Below, piece after piece: positions 54,112-62,317 of a stretch of DNA of 64,000 nucleotides; the first letter of the stretch is position 1; every line of letters begins with the position of its first letter. A program made the translations under genes and the position numbers. Source of the stretch: Comamonadaceae bacterium OH2545_COT-014 (GTDB lineage: Bacteria; Pseudomonadota; Gammaproteobacteria; Burkholderiales; Burkholderiaceae_C); contig RQYR01000001.1 in NCBI GenBank assembly GCA_003859965.1, positions 141,132 through 205,131 of the forward strand. The letters run 5' to 3'. The notes beneath the pieces were generated by a model. That model saw nothing but the letters and a program-made list of their open reading frames with translations, made no database searches and had not been told where the DNA came from.

Positions 54112-54779
54112 GCCTCCAGCCCGCCCGCCCCGGCCGTCACCGGGGAAGCCGGGGGCCAGCCACACCGGGCCATTCGCCAACGCTAACCGCCAGCGCTCTT
54201 GCCACTGGCATCGACTGGCCGCGCACCCTCATCGCCCGGGGCGGCGGTGCCCTGCGCCCCGAACACCTGCGCCACGCCCCACGCCTGCCGCAAACCCGCG
54301 CCTTGCACTGCTTCGTGCTCGACTGCTCCGCCTCCATGCTGGCCGGCGGCCGGCTGGCCCAGGCCAAGGGGCTGCTGGGCGCGCTCATCGCCCAAGCCTA
54401 CCGCTGGCGCGACCAGGTGGCGCTCATCAGCTTCGGCGGCCACGCCGCCACACTGCGCCTGCCGCCGCGCCGCGCCATGCCCGTGGCCCATGAATGGCTC
54501 GCCCCCATTGGCGGCGGCGGCGGCACCCCGCTCGCCCAGGCCCTGGCCCAGGCCGACGCCCTGCTGCGCCGCCACCCCCACGGCGCGCGCTGGCTCTGGC
54601 TGCTGACCGACGGCCGCACCCGCGAAACCCCGCCCCGGCCCGCCCACGCCGAGCACCTGCACCTCATCGACTTCGACCACGCCCGCCCCCCGCTGAGCCG
54701 CGCCCGGCAACTGGCCGCCCTGTGGCACGCCCACTACCAGGCGGCCGATTCCCGGACGGCCGATACGCCGTGGCGCTGA
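54105..54779 (+). CDS. chlD: ChlD C-terminal VWA part, -1 frame extension
   Basis: The -1 frame runs from 54105 to 54779, 224 codons plus stop, with no ATG, GTG or TTG until a TTG at 54303, inside the domain. It begins as a typical ChlD linker (AGC CTG AGC CTC ...) and carries GIDWPRTLIARGGGALR before the VWA fold. The MIDAS motif is complete: DCSAS near 54320, a T in GGGGTPLAQ and D in LLTDGRT. So a normal ChlD needs the frameshift, and a separate start is unlikely. Fused length would be about 594 residues. Confidence 0.8.
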   Translation, partial: SLSLQPARPGRHRGSRGPATPGHSPTLTASALATGIDWPRTLIARGGGALRPEHLRHAPRLPQTRALHCFVLDCSASMLAGGRLAQAKGLLGALIAQAYRWRDQVALISFGGHAATLRLPPRRAMPVAHEWLAPIGGGGGTPLAQALAQADALLRRHPHGARWLWLLTDGRTRETPPRPAHAEHLHLIDFDHARPPLSRARQLAALWHAHYQAADSRTADTPWR

Positions 54780-54788
54780 GCACCTGAA

Positions 54789-54972
54789 AACCTGTTCAAA
54801 GCCCCCCGCGCGGCGGGCACTCCCAGCAGCTTTGGGCGGTCTGCGGCATTGCCAAACTTGCCAATAGCACAGGAATCACGGGCTATCACGGGCTATTGGC
54901 CGCGTTTTGCGCCTTGCATCCCATCCCAAAACCGCTTGCTGCTCGCTCGCGCCGCGACTTTGAACAGGTTCT
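54789..54972. repeat. MITE-like repeat, copy 4
   Basis: 184 bases from AACCTGTTCAAAG to TTTGAACAGGTTCT, 10 bases after chlD. Same orientation as copy 1. It holds two GGGCTATCACGGGCTATTGG-like repeats inside. Confidence 0.8.
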
Positions 54973-55262
54973 GACGACCAAGCACACCCGCTTTCCAGAA
55001 AAACCCAGGCGCCTTGCCCGTCCAGGGCATATGCCCCCATCCATAGCCAAACAACGCGCATGGGGCTGCCATCCACCCTTGGCCGCGGCACGAAGCCCGC
55101 CTGACTGCTGACTGCTGACTGCGCGCACGTCTTACCCGCAGCCCCCTTTGTGCCCTTTCCTGCGCCACCTGGGCAAACCAGCGACGGGGGCTGACCACAA
55201 GCCCCACTCGTATCCATAACGTTCCCATCGGTAACGCTACCAGCTTGCCGAAAGCGTGACAT
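54973..55262. other. Intergenic stretch before the toxin-like module
   Basis: About 290 bases. It contains CTGACTGCTGACTGCTGACT (55101-55120), a 7-base CTGACTG-like direct repeat. The rest has no gene. There is a possible promoter in the AT-richer part near 55205-55250 but no clear motif. Confidence 0.4.
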
Positions 55263-57059
55263 ATGCACACACTGGATGCAGCCCATTTCAATGCCGTAGC
55301 ACAGCACATCATGGACATTCGCCTTCCCACCAGTCCCATCCACTCGCCCGGCTGGCAGCCAGAAGTTTCCCCCGCGCCAGCCAACGCCCAGCAACCGCCA
55401 AACGACGCTCCCACCACGCATGCGCCCACTTCGCAAGGGCGTTTGCTGAACCAGTTGCCCATGCCAGCGCATCCGGCGGGCCTGCCCCACGACGGCGCGC
55501 CGCCACCCCGGCCCGGCCACGGCGGCCACCCCGCCATCCCCCCATCGCTGGGCGACATATGGGACGGCTCTTTTGACCGCCTCGCCCCCATCTTCCCTGG
55601 CAGGGCGCCCGCCCCGGGCGGCGCCCTGGCCCGCACCTTCGCGCCCCATTCAACCCTGCCGCCCTCCATCACGACCAGCAAGCTGCCTGCCATCGTCACC
55701 GCCACCACGCCCGCGACGGTGCAAGCCGCCACGGCCAGCGCGCCAGCCGCCCCCACGGCCAGCCGCGAAGAAATCGCCGCCCTGGAGTTGCTGCTGGCCG
55801 AGCCCGCCAACCAGGACATGATTCGCCACTTCGGCGGCCCCATGCCATCGCTGGGCGGCAACCCCGTGGCCGACAGCATCGTGCAACGCTACGGCGCCGA
55901 CCTGGCCAACCGCCTGCAACAGCTGCACAACGCCCAGCACGCGGTGCGGCAGGAATACTTGCGGGCGCTGGATCGTGCCATCGTCAATGAGCTGGATCGC
56001 TCCAGTGAATCACCCAAGCAGCCCAAGCCGCAAACATGGATCACCCCAGGCGCCCCCGGCTGGGGACGCGCCATGGATGACCACTCCGGCACGGCGCCCG
56101 ACAAAGGAAGCGTCGTGGACGTCTTTGAGTTCACCCGCCAGTGGACCTCTGGGAACAGCCCTGCTCAACGCGCCTTTGTGCACCTGTATGGCTCAGCCCC
56201 TCTCGGCATGATCAGCGAGCACATAGGTGACGGCGAGTTCGTGCAGCATCTGGCACTGGCAGGCCAACGCCTTCATGTCGGCGGCTTGGCTCCTGATGCC
56301 CCGGCAGGTTCATGGCGACGTCCACGGGCGCACGACTCTTCTGTCAGATTTTTTAGCCTAGCTTGGCAATCAAGCCGCCTTCAAGACCTGCCAGGCGCCA
56401 TCAACCCCGCCAAACCCGACAAGCTGCACAACCCCGCCGCCACCTGGTTCGACCCGGTACATGGCTGGATGACCCCGCCCAACAACATCAAGGGCGACTG
56501 GTTCGAACGCCTGGTGGGCGTGGGCGCCGCCGCCTTCGCCACCGTGGTCAGCGGCGGCATAGCCGCTGGCCTGATGCCCGGCATGGTCGTCGGTCAGGCT
56601 GCCTTCACGGCAGGCGTGAGCAGCATCATGCAGCAGGGCATCAGCGGCAGTGGCTTCAGCTTCCGTGATGTACTGCGCAGCGCCCTTGGTGGTGCATTGA
56701 ACGCCGGGCTAATGCCCGCCTTGGGCCACGCAGGCATTGCTGGTCAAGGTGCAAGCATTCTTGATCGTCTTTTGCAGGCCTCCGGTCCAGCCGGCATCCA
56801 AAATGTGCTGCGGGACATCGTGGGCGCCGGCTTTCGCAGCAACGCTACACCAGCCCTTCTGCATCAGGTTGCCCGCGAAGTGCATACCCGCATTGACGCC
56901 TTCATCAGCCAAAACCCATTCCTCAGCGCCAGCGAACACAGCGCTTTGCGCATGCTCTCACGCACCACTGAGAATGCACTTCGGGTGTTGGGCACCCCCG
57001 GCGATCCAGCAGCCGGCTTCGCACGCGACTTCCTGAATAGCTTGAACACCAAAGAATAA
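55263..57059 (+). CDS. Polymorphic-toxin-like module, no secretion N-terminus
   Basis: A 598-residue protein with a Pro-rich N-terminal third and a middle segment, then at about residues 395-470 a stretch resembling DUF637-type pre-toxin regions of filamentous haemagglutinin/CDI proteins: NNIKGDWFERLVGVGAAAFATVV, SGGIAAGLMPG, and FSFRDVLRSALGGALNAG. The last 130 residues are another helical part. There is no TPS or haemagglutination domain or signal peptide, so it looks like a displaced or orphan C-terminal piece. It stops at TAA 57057-57059. The next frame stays open in the same phase, so the stop separates two parts of what looks like one ancestral protein. Confidence 0.55.
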   Translation: MHTLDAAHFNAVAQHIMDIRLPTSPIHSPGWQPEVSPAPANAQQPPNDAPTTHAPTSQGRLLNQLPMPAHPAGLPHDGAPPPRPGHGGHPAIPPSLGDIWDGSFDRLAPIFPGRAPAPGGALARTFAPHSTLPPSITTSKLPAIVTATTPATVQAATASAPAAPTASREEIAALELLLAEPANQDMIRHFGGPMPSLGGNPVADSIVQRYGADLANRLQQLHNAQHAVRQEYLRALDRAIVNELDRSSESPKQPKPQTWITPGAPGWGRAMDDHSGTAPDKGSVVDVFEFTRQWTSGNSPAQRAFVHLYGSAPLGMISEHIGDGEFVQHLALAGQRLHVGGLAPDAPAGSWRRPRAHDSSVRFFSLAWQSSRLQDLPGAINPAKPDKLHNPAATWFDPVHGWMTPPNNIKGDWFERLVGVGAAAFATVVSGGIAAGLMPGMVVGQAAFTAGVSSIMQQGISGSGFSFRDVLRSALGGALNAGLMPALGHAGIAGQGASILDRLLQASGPAGIQNVLRDIVGAGFRSNATPALLHQVAREVHTRIDAFISQNPFLSASEHSALRMLSRTTENALRVLGTPGDPAAGFARDFLNSLNTKE

Positions 57060-57122
57060 AAAAGACCGCCTAGCAGCCCCGCGCTGGGCGAATTCATCGC
57101 CGCCGACGAACACCGCCGCGCC

Positions 57123-58139
57123 GTGCGCGATGCCGCGCTGGCCCTGCTGCAAGACACGTTCGAAAACCCCGCGCACGACCCGCGCGACCGCCTGCTGCTG
57201 GCCGCAGGCCCCGGCGCGGCCATCGAACTGCCCGAATCGGTACAGCGATCCTGGGACTTCGGCCACGGCTTCGCCGAAGGCAACGGTTTTTCCATCCTGC
57301 AAAGCCTGGAGGCGCTGAACGCCGTGGTGCGCGACCCCGGCCAGTTGCTCAGCGGCCTGCAGGCGCTCATCACCTCGGCCGAGGCGCGCGGCCAGCTGGG
57401 CCAGGACATCCTCAACGGCATCCGCAATGACATGCAGATGTTCCGCGACGCCTATGCCGCCGGCGACATGCGCCGCGCCGGCCAGCAGTTTGGCAAACTC
57501 ACGGGCGATCTGGTCCAGCTCGTCGGCGGCGTGGAAGCCGTCGCCCGGCTCGCCCCCGGGCTGGCCAGGGGGGTCGGCAGGGGCGCTTCGGCGGTGGTGG
57601 ACCGGTTGACGGATCCCCGGCTGGCCAGCCCCGGGCCGGGGAGCCGGCGTGCGCAGTTGGGGGCCGTGGGAAATCTGGGTGATGAAGTCGGCCCCTCCGT
57701 ACACTCTCCTCCCAATCAACCAGCAAACCTTCCCAGTGGCTTTGCTAGCGTTGAAGACTTTTCGAGATTCAGCGCGGACTTGCACGCTGAACTAGCGAGA
57801 GCCGGGCATACCGATGTTCAACCAATCCTTCAAGGCAGCTCGATAACTGGCAGAAATTATCGTACTGGCGCAGAATTTGACATTGGAAGAAGAAGTGACT
57901 TTGACATAGCCTTAGCCAGCCCTTCACTGATGCAAAGAGCTCGAGAGTTAGGGTTCGACCTTCGGTCCGGTGGACGCAGAACAGGGCCACTCAGTGAGAC
58001 GGAAATGTCTAGGCTAGGACTTGCCAATATCGCTGCCGCCATGTCTGCAAGGTACCGAAGACCCGTGGTTTTCATGCTATACGACTCTGTGGAAACCGCC
58101 ACCCGCCGCGCACCCAGCCTTTTGATCCCAAGGAAATGA
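57123..58139 (+). CDS. Orphan toxin cassette with nucleotidyltransferase-like C-terminus
   Basis: A 338-residue product from GTG 57123; the frame is open back to the TAA at 57057, in the same phase as the preceding gene. Residues 1-170 (for example LEALNAVVRDPGQLLSGLQALITSAEARGQLG as two parts) are a pre-toxin helical region typical of haemagglutinin-type toxins. At about nt 57690 base use drops from GC-rich to more AT-rich, and the C-terminal 150 residues begin. They hold ILQGSSITGRN near 238 and SDFDIALASP near 258, the GS...DxD pattern of the nucleotidyltransferase fold. An immunity-like gene starts one base after its stop. Toxicity is inferred, not shown. Confidence 0.6.
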   Translation: MRDAALALLQDTFENPAHDPRDRLLLAAGPGAAIELPESVQRSWDFGHGFAEGNGFSILQSLEALNAVVRDPGQLLSGLQALITSAEARGQLGQDILNGIRNDMQMFRDAYAAGDMRRAGQQFGKLTGDLVQLVGGVEAVARLAPGLARGVGRGASAVVDRLTDPRLASPGPGSRRAQLGAVGNLGDEVGPSVHSPPNQPANLPSGFASVEDFSRFSADLHAELARAGHTDVQPILQGSSITGRNYRTGAEFDIGRRSDFDIALASPSLMQRARELGFDLRSGGRRTGPLSETEMSRLGLANIAAAMSARYRRPVVFMLYDSVETATRRAPSLLIPRK

Positions 58140-58140
58140 T

Positions 58141-58449
58141 ATGGAACACATTGACACCTACGGCACAAACATGGACGCCGACTCGGCAAAATCATTAATC
58201 GAGAAGGCTTTATCAAAAAAATTCAAAGAACACGACAGCATATATTACGGCATTTATCATCTGTACCAGACAAACAACGAAAAAATAACAATAATAACCA
58301 ACGAGGATCCCATTGATGGAGAGCCGATAGAAAGCAAATTCCCAAATTACAAAACCATCATTTCCGTCTCAAGCCCCGAAACGGATCACATACTCAAAAA
58401 ACTTCAATCCATAGGGATGGAGTTGCTAAGGCGTTATCAAGTCGAGTAA
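58141..58449 (+). CDS. Immunity-like protein, probable partner of the cassette
   Basis: A 102-residue AT-rich gene beginning one base after the toxin cassette stop (TGA T ATG). It is Lys/Ile/Asn-rich and acidic. The sequence has no recognised domain. Position directly behind a toxin C-terminus and the base composition shift are typical of a cognate immunity gene. Confidence 0.6.
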   Translation: MEHIDTYGTNMDADSAKSLIEKALSKKFKEHDSIYYGIYHLYQTNNEKITIITNEDPIDGEPIESKFPNYKTIISVSSPETDHILKKLQSIGMELLRRYQVE

Positions 58450-58532
58450 CTGGCAGCGGTGGACACCGCTGCCTTCGCCGCCGGGTTCAGCGGTAGTGTG
58501 ATCGCCGGGCTGACGCCCCAAAGGACCACATC
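58450..58532 (+). other. GC-rich relic of a pre-toxin region between immunity genes
   Basis: Reads in one frame as VDTAAFAAGFSGSVIAGLTP, close to AAFATVVSGGIAAGLMP of the upstream module. It is GC-rich unlike its neighbours, so it is probably a scrap of an older toxin cassette. Confidence 0.4.
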
Positions 58533-58844
58533 ATGAGAAAAATGAGCCAAAAAGAATTGAACTTTGTTCGCAATTTGCTCAGCAAATCCTCTTATCACGA
58601 CAAATACTCCAGCGCCCTGGAGAACATGGACGTCAGCGACATGGAGGACGGGGGCATGGTCAGTATCAAGTTCGAATCCAAAAGAACCAATCGCATTTTA
58701 GGGCCTGACATATCACATCTTGAGTTTGATGACAGGGACGGCGTAAAGGTTTTAGCATACCTCAGCATAGATAATTACGGCGACTTGTACGAGCTTGACA
58801 TATGGAAAACAAATTTCATGCCCCTCATCTCTCTGTCCGAATAA
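58533..58844 (+). CDS. DUF6984-like immunity protein
   Basis: A 103-residue protein that resembles the DUF6984 family in its KELNFVRNLLSKS start, VSDMEDGGMVSIKF, and the later DLYELDIWKTNFMPL. Proteins of this family are often found behind polymorphic toxins. Its toxin is not in the window, so it is an orphan immunity gene. Confidence 0.65.
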   Translation: MRKMSQKELNFVRNLLSKSSYHDKYSSALENMDVSDMEDGGMVSIKFESKRTNRILGPDISHLEFDDRDGVKVLAYLSIDNYGDLYELDIWKTNFMPLISLSE

Positions 58845-58918
58845 ATTGAAGTAGCTCCCGCAACGGATCGACCAACTTCATGAAGCCCTAACCCGGATTG
58901 CGAACCAAAGACACAAAA

Positions 58919-59161
58919 ATGAAAATTCAGGAAGCAAAGAAGATCGCAGAGAAATATATTTCAAAAAACATCCCTCCGCCAGAAGGAGACGAATATAAAA
59001 TTATTGAAGAAGCAATTTTTGAGATGACAGACGGATGGTATTTTCCCTATCAATCAAAAAATTTCATTGAAACCGGAAATATGAATTTCTCCTTGGTTGG
59101 AAATTGGCCAGTCTTCGTCAGCAGGTCTGGTGTTTGCACAGGCCCTCGCCGTCCCGACTGA
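58919..59161 (+). CDS. YrhB/Imm35-like immunity protein
   Basis: An 80-residue protein. It fits the Imm35 (YrhB-like) pattern: EAKKIAEKYI, DGWYFPYQSKNFIETG, and NFSLVGNWPVFVSRSG. Members are thought to be immunity proteins or protein chaperones. AT-rich, orphan here. Confidence 0.6.
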   Translation: MKIQEAKKIAEKYISKNIPPPEGDEYKIIEEAIFEMTDGWYFPYQSKNFIETGNMNFSLVGNWPVFVSRSGVCTGPRRPD

Positions 59162-59163
59162 AA

Positions 59164-59388
59164 ATGGAAAATCCTACCCTGACAAAGACTCAGGATTATG
59201 AGGCCATGTATGACTTCATACTGACCATTTACCATTCGTCCAACTCAGAAGATCTGGCAGTTTTGCTGGGGAGCATGAGCACGCTTCCAGATGGCGGCAT
59301 AGCAGACCCCGCCATGCATGAAATATGGTCAACCAGTGTTAACCGAGCACTGGCAGACGAAGTTGACACAAAACTGAACATAAAGTAA
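59164..59388 (+). CDS. Small immunity-like protein
   Basis: A 74-residue protein starting two bases after the previous stop (TGA AA ATG). It reads TQDYEAMYDFILTIYH, DLAVLLGSMSTLPDGGIADPAMHEIW, a type I associate with small immunity proteins of Rhs/CDI loci. The tight spacing suggests it is transcribed with the Imm35-like gene. Confidence 0.5.
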   Translation: MENPTLTKTQDYEAMYDFILTIYHSSNSEDLAVLLGSMSTLPDGGIADPAMHEIWSTSVNRALADEVDTKLNIK

Positions 59389-59532
59389 AAACATATAATA
59401 CATTGAAGAACACCACGCCATGCATAGCGATTCCGACAAACCGCATTCATAAAATCTCTCAGGAATAGAACCGTCAAGGCAGTTTCAGGCCGCAAAACAA
59501 ATAAGAGCCCCGCTCGCACCGACCAGTATTTT

Positions 59533-59570
59533 AGAAAACGTGCAATGCATCAGAAAACGCGCAATGCATC
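59533..59570. repeat. Two adjacent 19-base direct repeats
   Basis: 59533-59551 and 59552-59570 are AGAAAACG(T/C)GCAATGCATC, differing at one base, in the 240-base gap before the next immunity-like gene. The rest of this AT-rich gap (59389-59627) shows nothing else. Confidence 0.8.
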
Positions 59571-59627
59571 ATTTCATAAATAGCTTTATGCCGTAGCCTG
59601 TATATCATCTAGATCGGCAAGAAGGCG

Positions 59628-60041
59628 ATGGAACAGATTTTCAGCGCGCACCCATTCGAAGAAAAAGTCATGCGGCTCGCGCTCCACGGAGAGACCGCCT
59701 GGAAAAAAGCCATGCTCGCTCAAATTCCTTTTTTGAAGCTCATCAAAAGGGAATTCGTTGCAGGCGGTTTTTTCACCAACTTTCAATGTCACCCTGCCGC
59801 GCCCCCGGCCATCGTTCCAACAGGGCCCGATGGCCTTCCAACGGCCGACTACCCTCCCACCATCAATGCCATCAGAACCGTGCCATGCGAAGGGCTGGTG
59901 AGCTTCATTGTCTGGCCAGACCAGAATGGCAGGATTGCATGTCTTGAAGCGCATTCGATGATGGATGCAAAATGGCCAGACGATCCGTTCTCTGGATTTC
60001 ATGATTTTCAGGATGACCATGGAAATATCATAGAAAAATGA
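59628..60041 (+). CDS. Immunity-like protein, unknown family
   Basis: A 137-residue soluble protein with a MEQIFSAHPFEEKVMRLALHG start and an internal GGFFTNFQCHP...PPTINAIR region. No family recognised. A ribosome site (AAGAAGG) precedes the ATG. It belongs to the same run of small AT-rich genes behind the toxin module, so an immunity role is a reasonable guess. Confidence 0.45.
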   Translation: MEQIFSAHPFEEKVMRLALHGETAWKKAMLAQIPFLKLIKREFVAGGFFTNFQCHPAAPPAIVPTGPDGLPTADYPPTINAIRTVPCEGLVSFIVWPDQNGRIACLEAHSMMDAKWPDDPFSGFHDFQDDHGNIIEK

Positions 60042-60078
60042 GAGGCCCCACAAAAACCAAAGCCCCCAGACATCAGGC

Positions 60079-60207
60079 ATGAAAACCCCCTTCGGCGCGA
60101 ATCAGAATCTGTTTTTCTTTCTGAAGGACGACGCAAACAATGAGAAAACAGGTTTCCTTAAAACTTCACCCAGCCCTTTGCCGAGGGCAGATCACATGAA
60201 AAAATAA
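60079..60207 (+). CDS. Short open frame, possible relic
   Basis: A 42-residue frame (MKTPFGANQNLFFFLKDDA...) ending one base before the ATG of the next gene. It may be a leader, a small real gene or a scrap of a larger one. Support is position and open frame only. Confidence 0.25.
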   Translation: MKTPFGANQNLFFFLKDDANNEKTGFLKTSPSPLPRADHMKK

Positions 60208-60208
60208 A

Positions 60209-60454
60209 ATGAAAAGCAGCAAAGTCACATTTGAATGGGTTGGCGACATTCACTACAAGTACCCTTACATGTGCGTCTACGACGACATGGACGAGATCAA
60301 TCCATTCATGGAAATCGCCATCAATGAAAACAAGGAAATTGAGTTCAACATTTACAAAAATCAAAGACAGATAAACATATCAATGACAGACATCCAGCTA
60401 ATCATCGAAAAAGCAAAAGAATTCAAACCCAAAGCACTTGCATGCGGTGATTAA
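60209..60454 (+). CDS. Small immunity-like protein (last of array)
   Basis: An 81-residue, acidic, AT-rich gene (MKSSKVTFEWVGDIHYKYPYMCVYDD...). No family recognised. It ends the array. Its end is followed by a 330-base gap of normal GC content. Confidence 0.45.
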   Translation: MKSSKVTFEWVGDIHYKYPYMCVYDDMDEINPFMEIAINENKEIEFNIYKNQRQINISMTDIQLIIEKAKEFKPKALACGD

Positions 60455-60787
60455 AGGTTTTTCTCTGGTCGTTTGATCGCTCAGCCGGCGGTTGACTTCT
60501 GCTATCCGTCTGCCCGGATGTAGCCGTTCACCGGCCTGAATCGATATCGCGCTTCGGCGGCACTCCCCGCCATGCCTATGCCGCACTGGCAGCACGGCAC
60601 AAAGCGTGGGTTTTCCCGCACGGCAGGGCTTGTCAAGCCGTGAATACGCGCATGCCCTGACCCGGCTGGCCGCCCGGGCCCGCCAAATGGGCTTCGTAGA
60701 ATTTGCGCGCCGCGTCCAGCGGGCAGATTGCGCTCGGCCCCGGCCGCAGGCATTTACCGAAAACACTGATAAAGAGGAGATCAAGCC
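60455..60787. other. Gap between immunity array and atoE
   Basis: About 330 bases with the chromosomal GC content and no gene I can support. The last bases (60773-60780) are the ribosome site of atoE. It marks the right boundary of the AT-rich island. Confidence 0.5.
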
Positions 60788-62128
60788 GTGTTCCGATTCC
60801 TGACCGAAGCCAGCGTCAAGCTGGTCAGGCAGTACCTGCCTTCGCCTTTCGTGTTCTGCATCTTGTTGACGGTGGCCGTGTACCTGGCCGCCGTGGGCCT
60901 GGGCGGGCAGTCGCCGCTGCAGGCGGCAGGCTTCTGGGGCGATGGCCTGTGGTCGCTGCTGGGCTTTTCGATGCAGATGGCGCTGATACTGGCCACGGGC
61001 CATGTGCTGGCCAAGGCGCCGGTCATCAGCCGCCTGCTGGACGGGCTGGCCGCGCGCGTGCGTAGCCCGCGCATGGCGGTGCTGGCGGTCACGTTGGTGT
61101 CGCTGGCTGGTTGCTGGTTGAACTGGGGTTTTGGCCTGATCGTGGGCGCGGTGTTCGCCAAGGCGCTGGCGCGCCAGGTGCGCGGCGCTGACTACCCGCT
61201 GCTGGTGGCCTCGGCCTATTCGGGCTTTCTGATCTGGCACGGCGGGCTGTCGGGCTCCATCCCGCTGTCGCTGGCCACGGCCGGCGCTGATCTGGCGCGC
61301 CTGTCGGGCAAGACCATCGAGCAGGCCGTGCCCGTGACCGAAACCCTGTTCGCCCCGTTCAACCTGGTGATCGTGCTGGGCCTGGTGATTGGCCTGCCGC
61401 TGCTGAACATGGCCATGACCCCGAAGAACCCCGTGGTGGCCGACCCCGAGAAGCTGAAGGAGCCCCCGCCCGAGATGCCCAAAAAAGACACCTGGGCGCA
61501 CAAGGTGGACGACAGCCGTCTGCTGGCGCTGCTGCTGCTGGCCATGGGCGCGGTCTATCTGTACGGGCACTTCAGCGCCAAGGGCTTCAACCTGGGGCTG
61601 AACATCGTGATCGGGCTGTTCCTGTTCGCCGGCCTGCTGGCGCATGGCACGCCCGAGCGCTACAGCCGCGCCATGGAAGACAGCGCGCGCGGCATCAGCG
61701 GCATCGTGCTGCTGTTTCCGTTCTACGGCGGCATCATGGGTTTGATGAAGGGTGCGGTGGAAGGCGGCAGTTCGCTGTCGGCCATGATCAGCCAGGCTTT
61801 CATCCAGATGTCCTCGGCCGACAGCTTTCCCATGCTGGCGTTTCTGAGCGCGGGCCTGGTCAACGTGTTCGTGCCCTCCGGCGGGGGCCAGTGGGCGGTG
61901 CAAGGCCCCATCATGCTGCCGGCGGGTGTGGAGCTGGGCGTGTCGCCCGTGGTCACGGCCATGGCCATTGCCTGGGGCGATTCATGGACCAACATGATCC
62001 AGCCCTTCTGGGCTTTGCCGCTGCTGGGTATCGTCGGCCTGGATGCCCGCGCCATCATGGGCTACTGCCTGATGACGCTGCTTTATTCCGGCCTGCTGAT
62101 TTCGGCGGTGTTCCTGTTCATGGTGTAA
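60788..62128 (+). CDS. atoE: Short-chain fatty acid transporter AtoE
   Basis: A 446-residue membrane carrier for short-chain fatty acids (acetoacetate/butyrate type). It has about 12 helices and the family parts CWLNWGFGLIVGAVFAKALAR, SGFLIWHGGLSGSIPL, LVNVFVPSGGGQWAVQGP and WGDSWTNMIQPFWALPLLGI. The start is a GTG with the ribosome site AGGAGA about 9 bases upstream. No ato genes for the CoA transferase are adjacent. Confidence 0.93.
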   Translation: MFRFLTEASVKLVRQYLPSPFVFCILLTVAVYLAAVGLGGQSPLQAAGFWGDGLWSLLGFSMQMALILATGHVLAKAPVISRLLDGLAARVRSPRMAVLAVTLVSLAGCWLNWGFGLIVGAVFAKALARQVRGADYPLLVASAYSGFLIWHGGLSGSIPLSLATAGADLARLSGKTIEQAVPVTETLFAPFNLVIVLGLVIGLPLLNMAMTPKNPVVADPEKLKEPPPEMPKKDTWAHKVDDSRLLALLLLAMGAVYLYGHFSAKGFNLGLNIVIGLFLFAGLLAHGTPERYSRAMEDSARGISGIVLLFPFYGGIMGLMKGAVEGGSSLSAMISQAFIQMSSADSFPMLAFLSAGLVNVFVPSGGGQWAVQGPIMLPAGVELGVSPVVTAMAIAWGDSWTNMIQPFWALPLLGIVGLDARAIMGYCLMTLLYSGLLISAVFLFMV

Positions 62129-62187
62129 GCGCCTGTTCAAAAGGCCGCGGGCCTGAACGGCCCGCCAAAGGCATGCCGCATGCATGG

Positions 62188-62227
62188 GCGGCTTCTTCGC
62201 ATAAGCGGTGAAGAAGCCGCTTTTTTT
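62188..62227 (+). terminator. Intrinsic terminator after atoE
   Basis: Arms 62188-62198 (GCGGCTTCTTC) and 62210-62220 (GAAGAAGCCGC), an 11-base loop, then seven T residues. Strong hairpin between atoE and the convergent sulfatase gene. Confidence 0.93.
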
Positions 62228-62317
62228 GCGCGTCTGTCACGCCACTCAGCGCGCTGTGCCAGGGCGCGGCGCGGCAGCGGCAGCGGCAGCGGCGGCGTCA
62301 CGCCCAAGCGCAGCCGC

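Noticed and set aside
58919..59161. The Imm35-like gene considered truncated by frameshift
   Set aside because: The end (SRSGVCTGPRRPD) is compatible with normal family ends, and the next gene has its own start.
62129..62165. GCCTGTTCAAAAGG after atoE considered as a sixth MITE copy
   Set aside because: Only the first 12 bases agree; no second end or interior is found.
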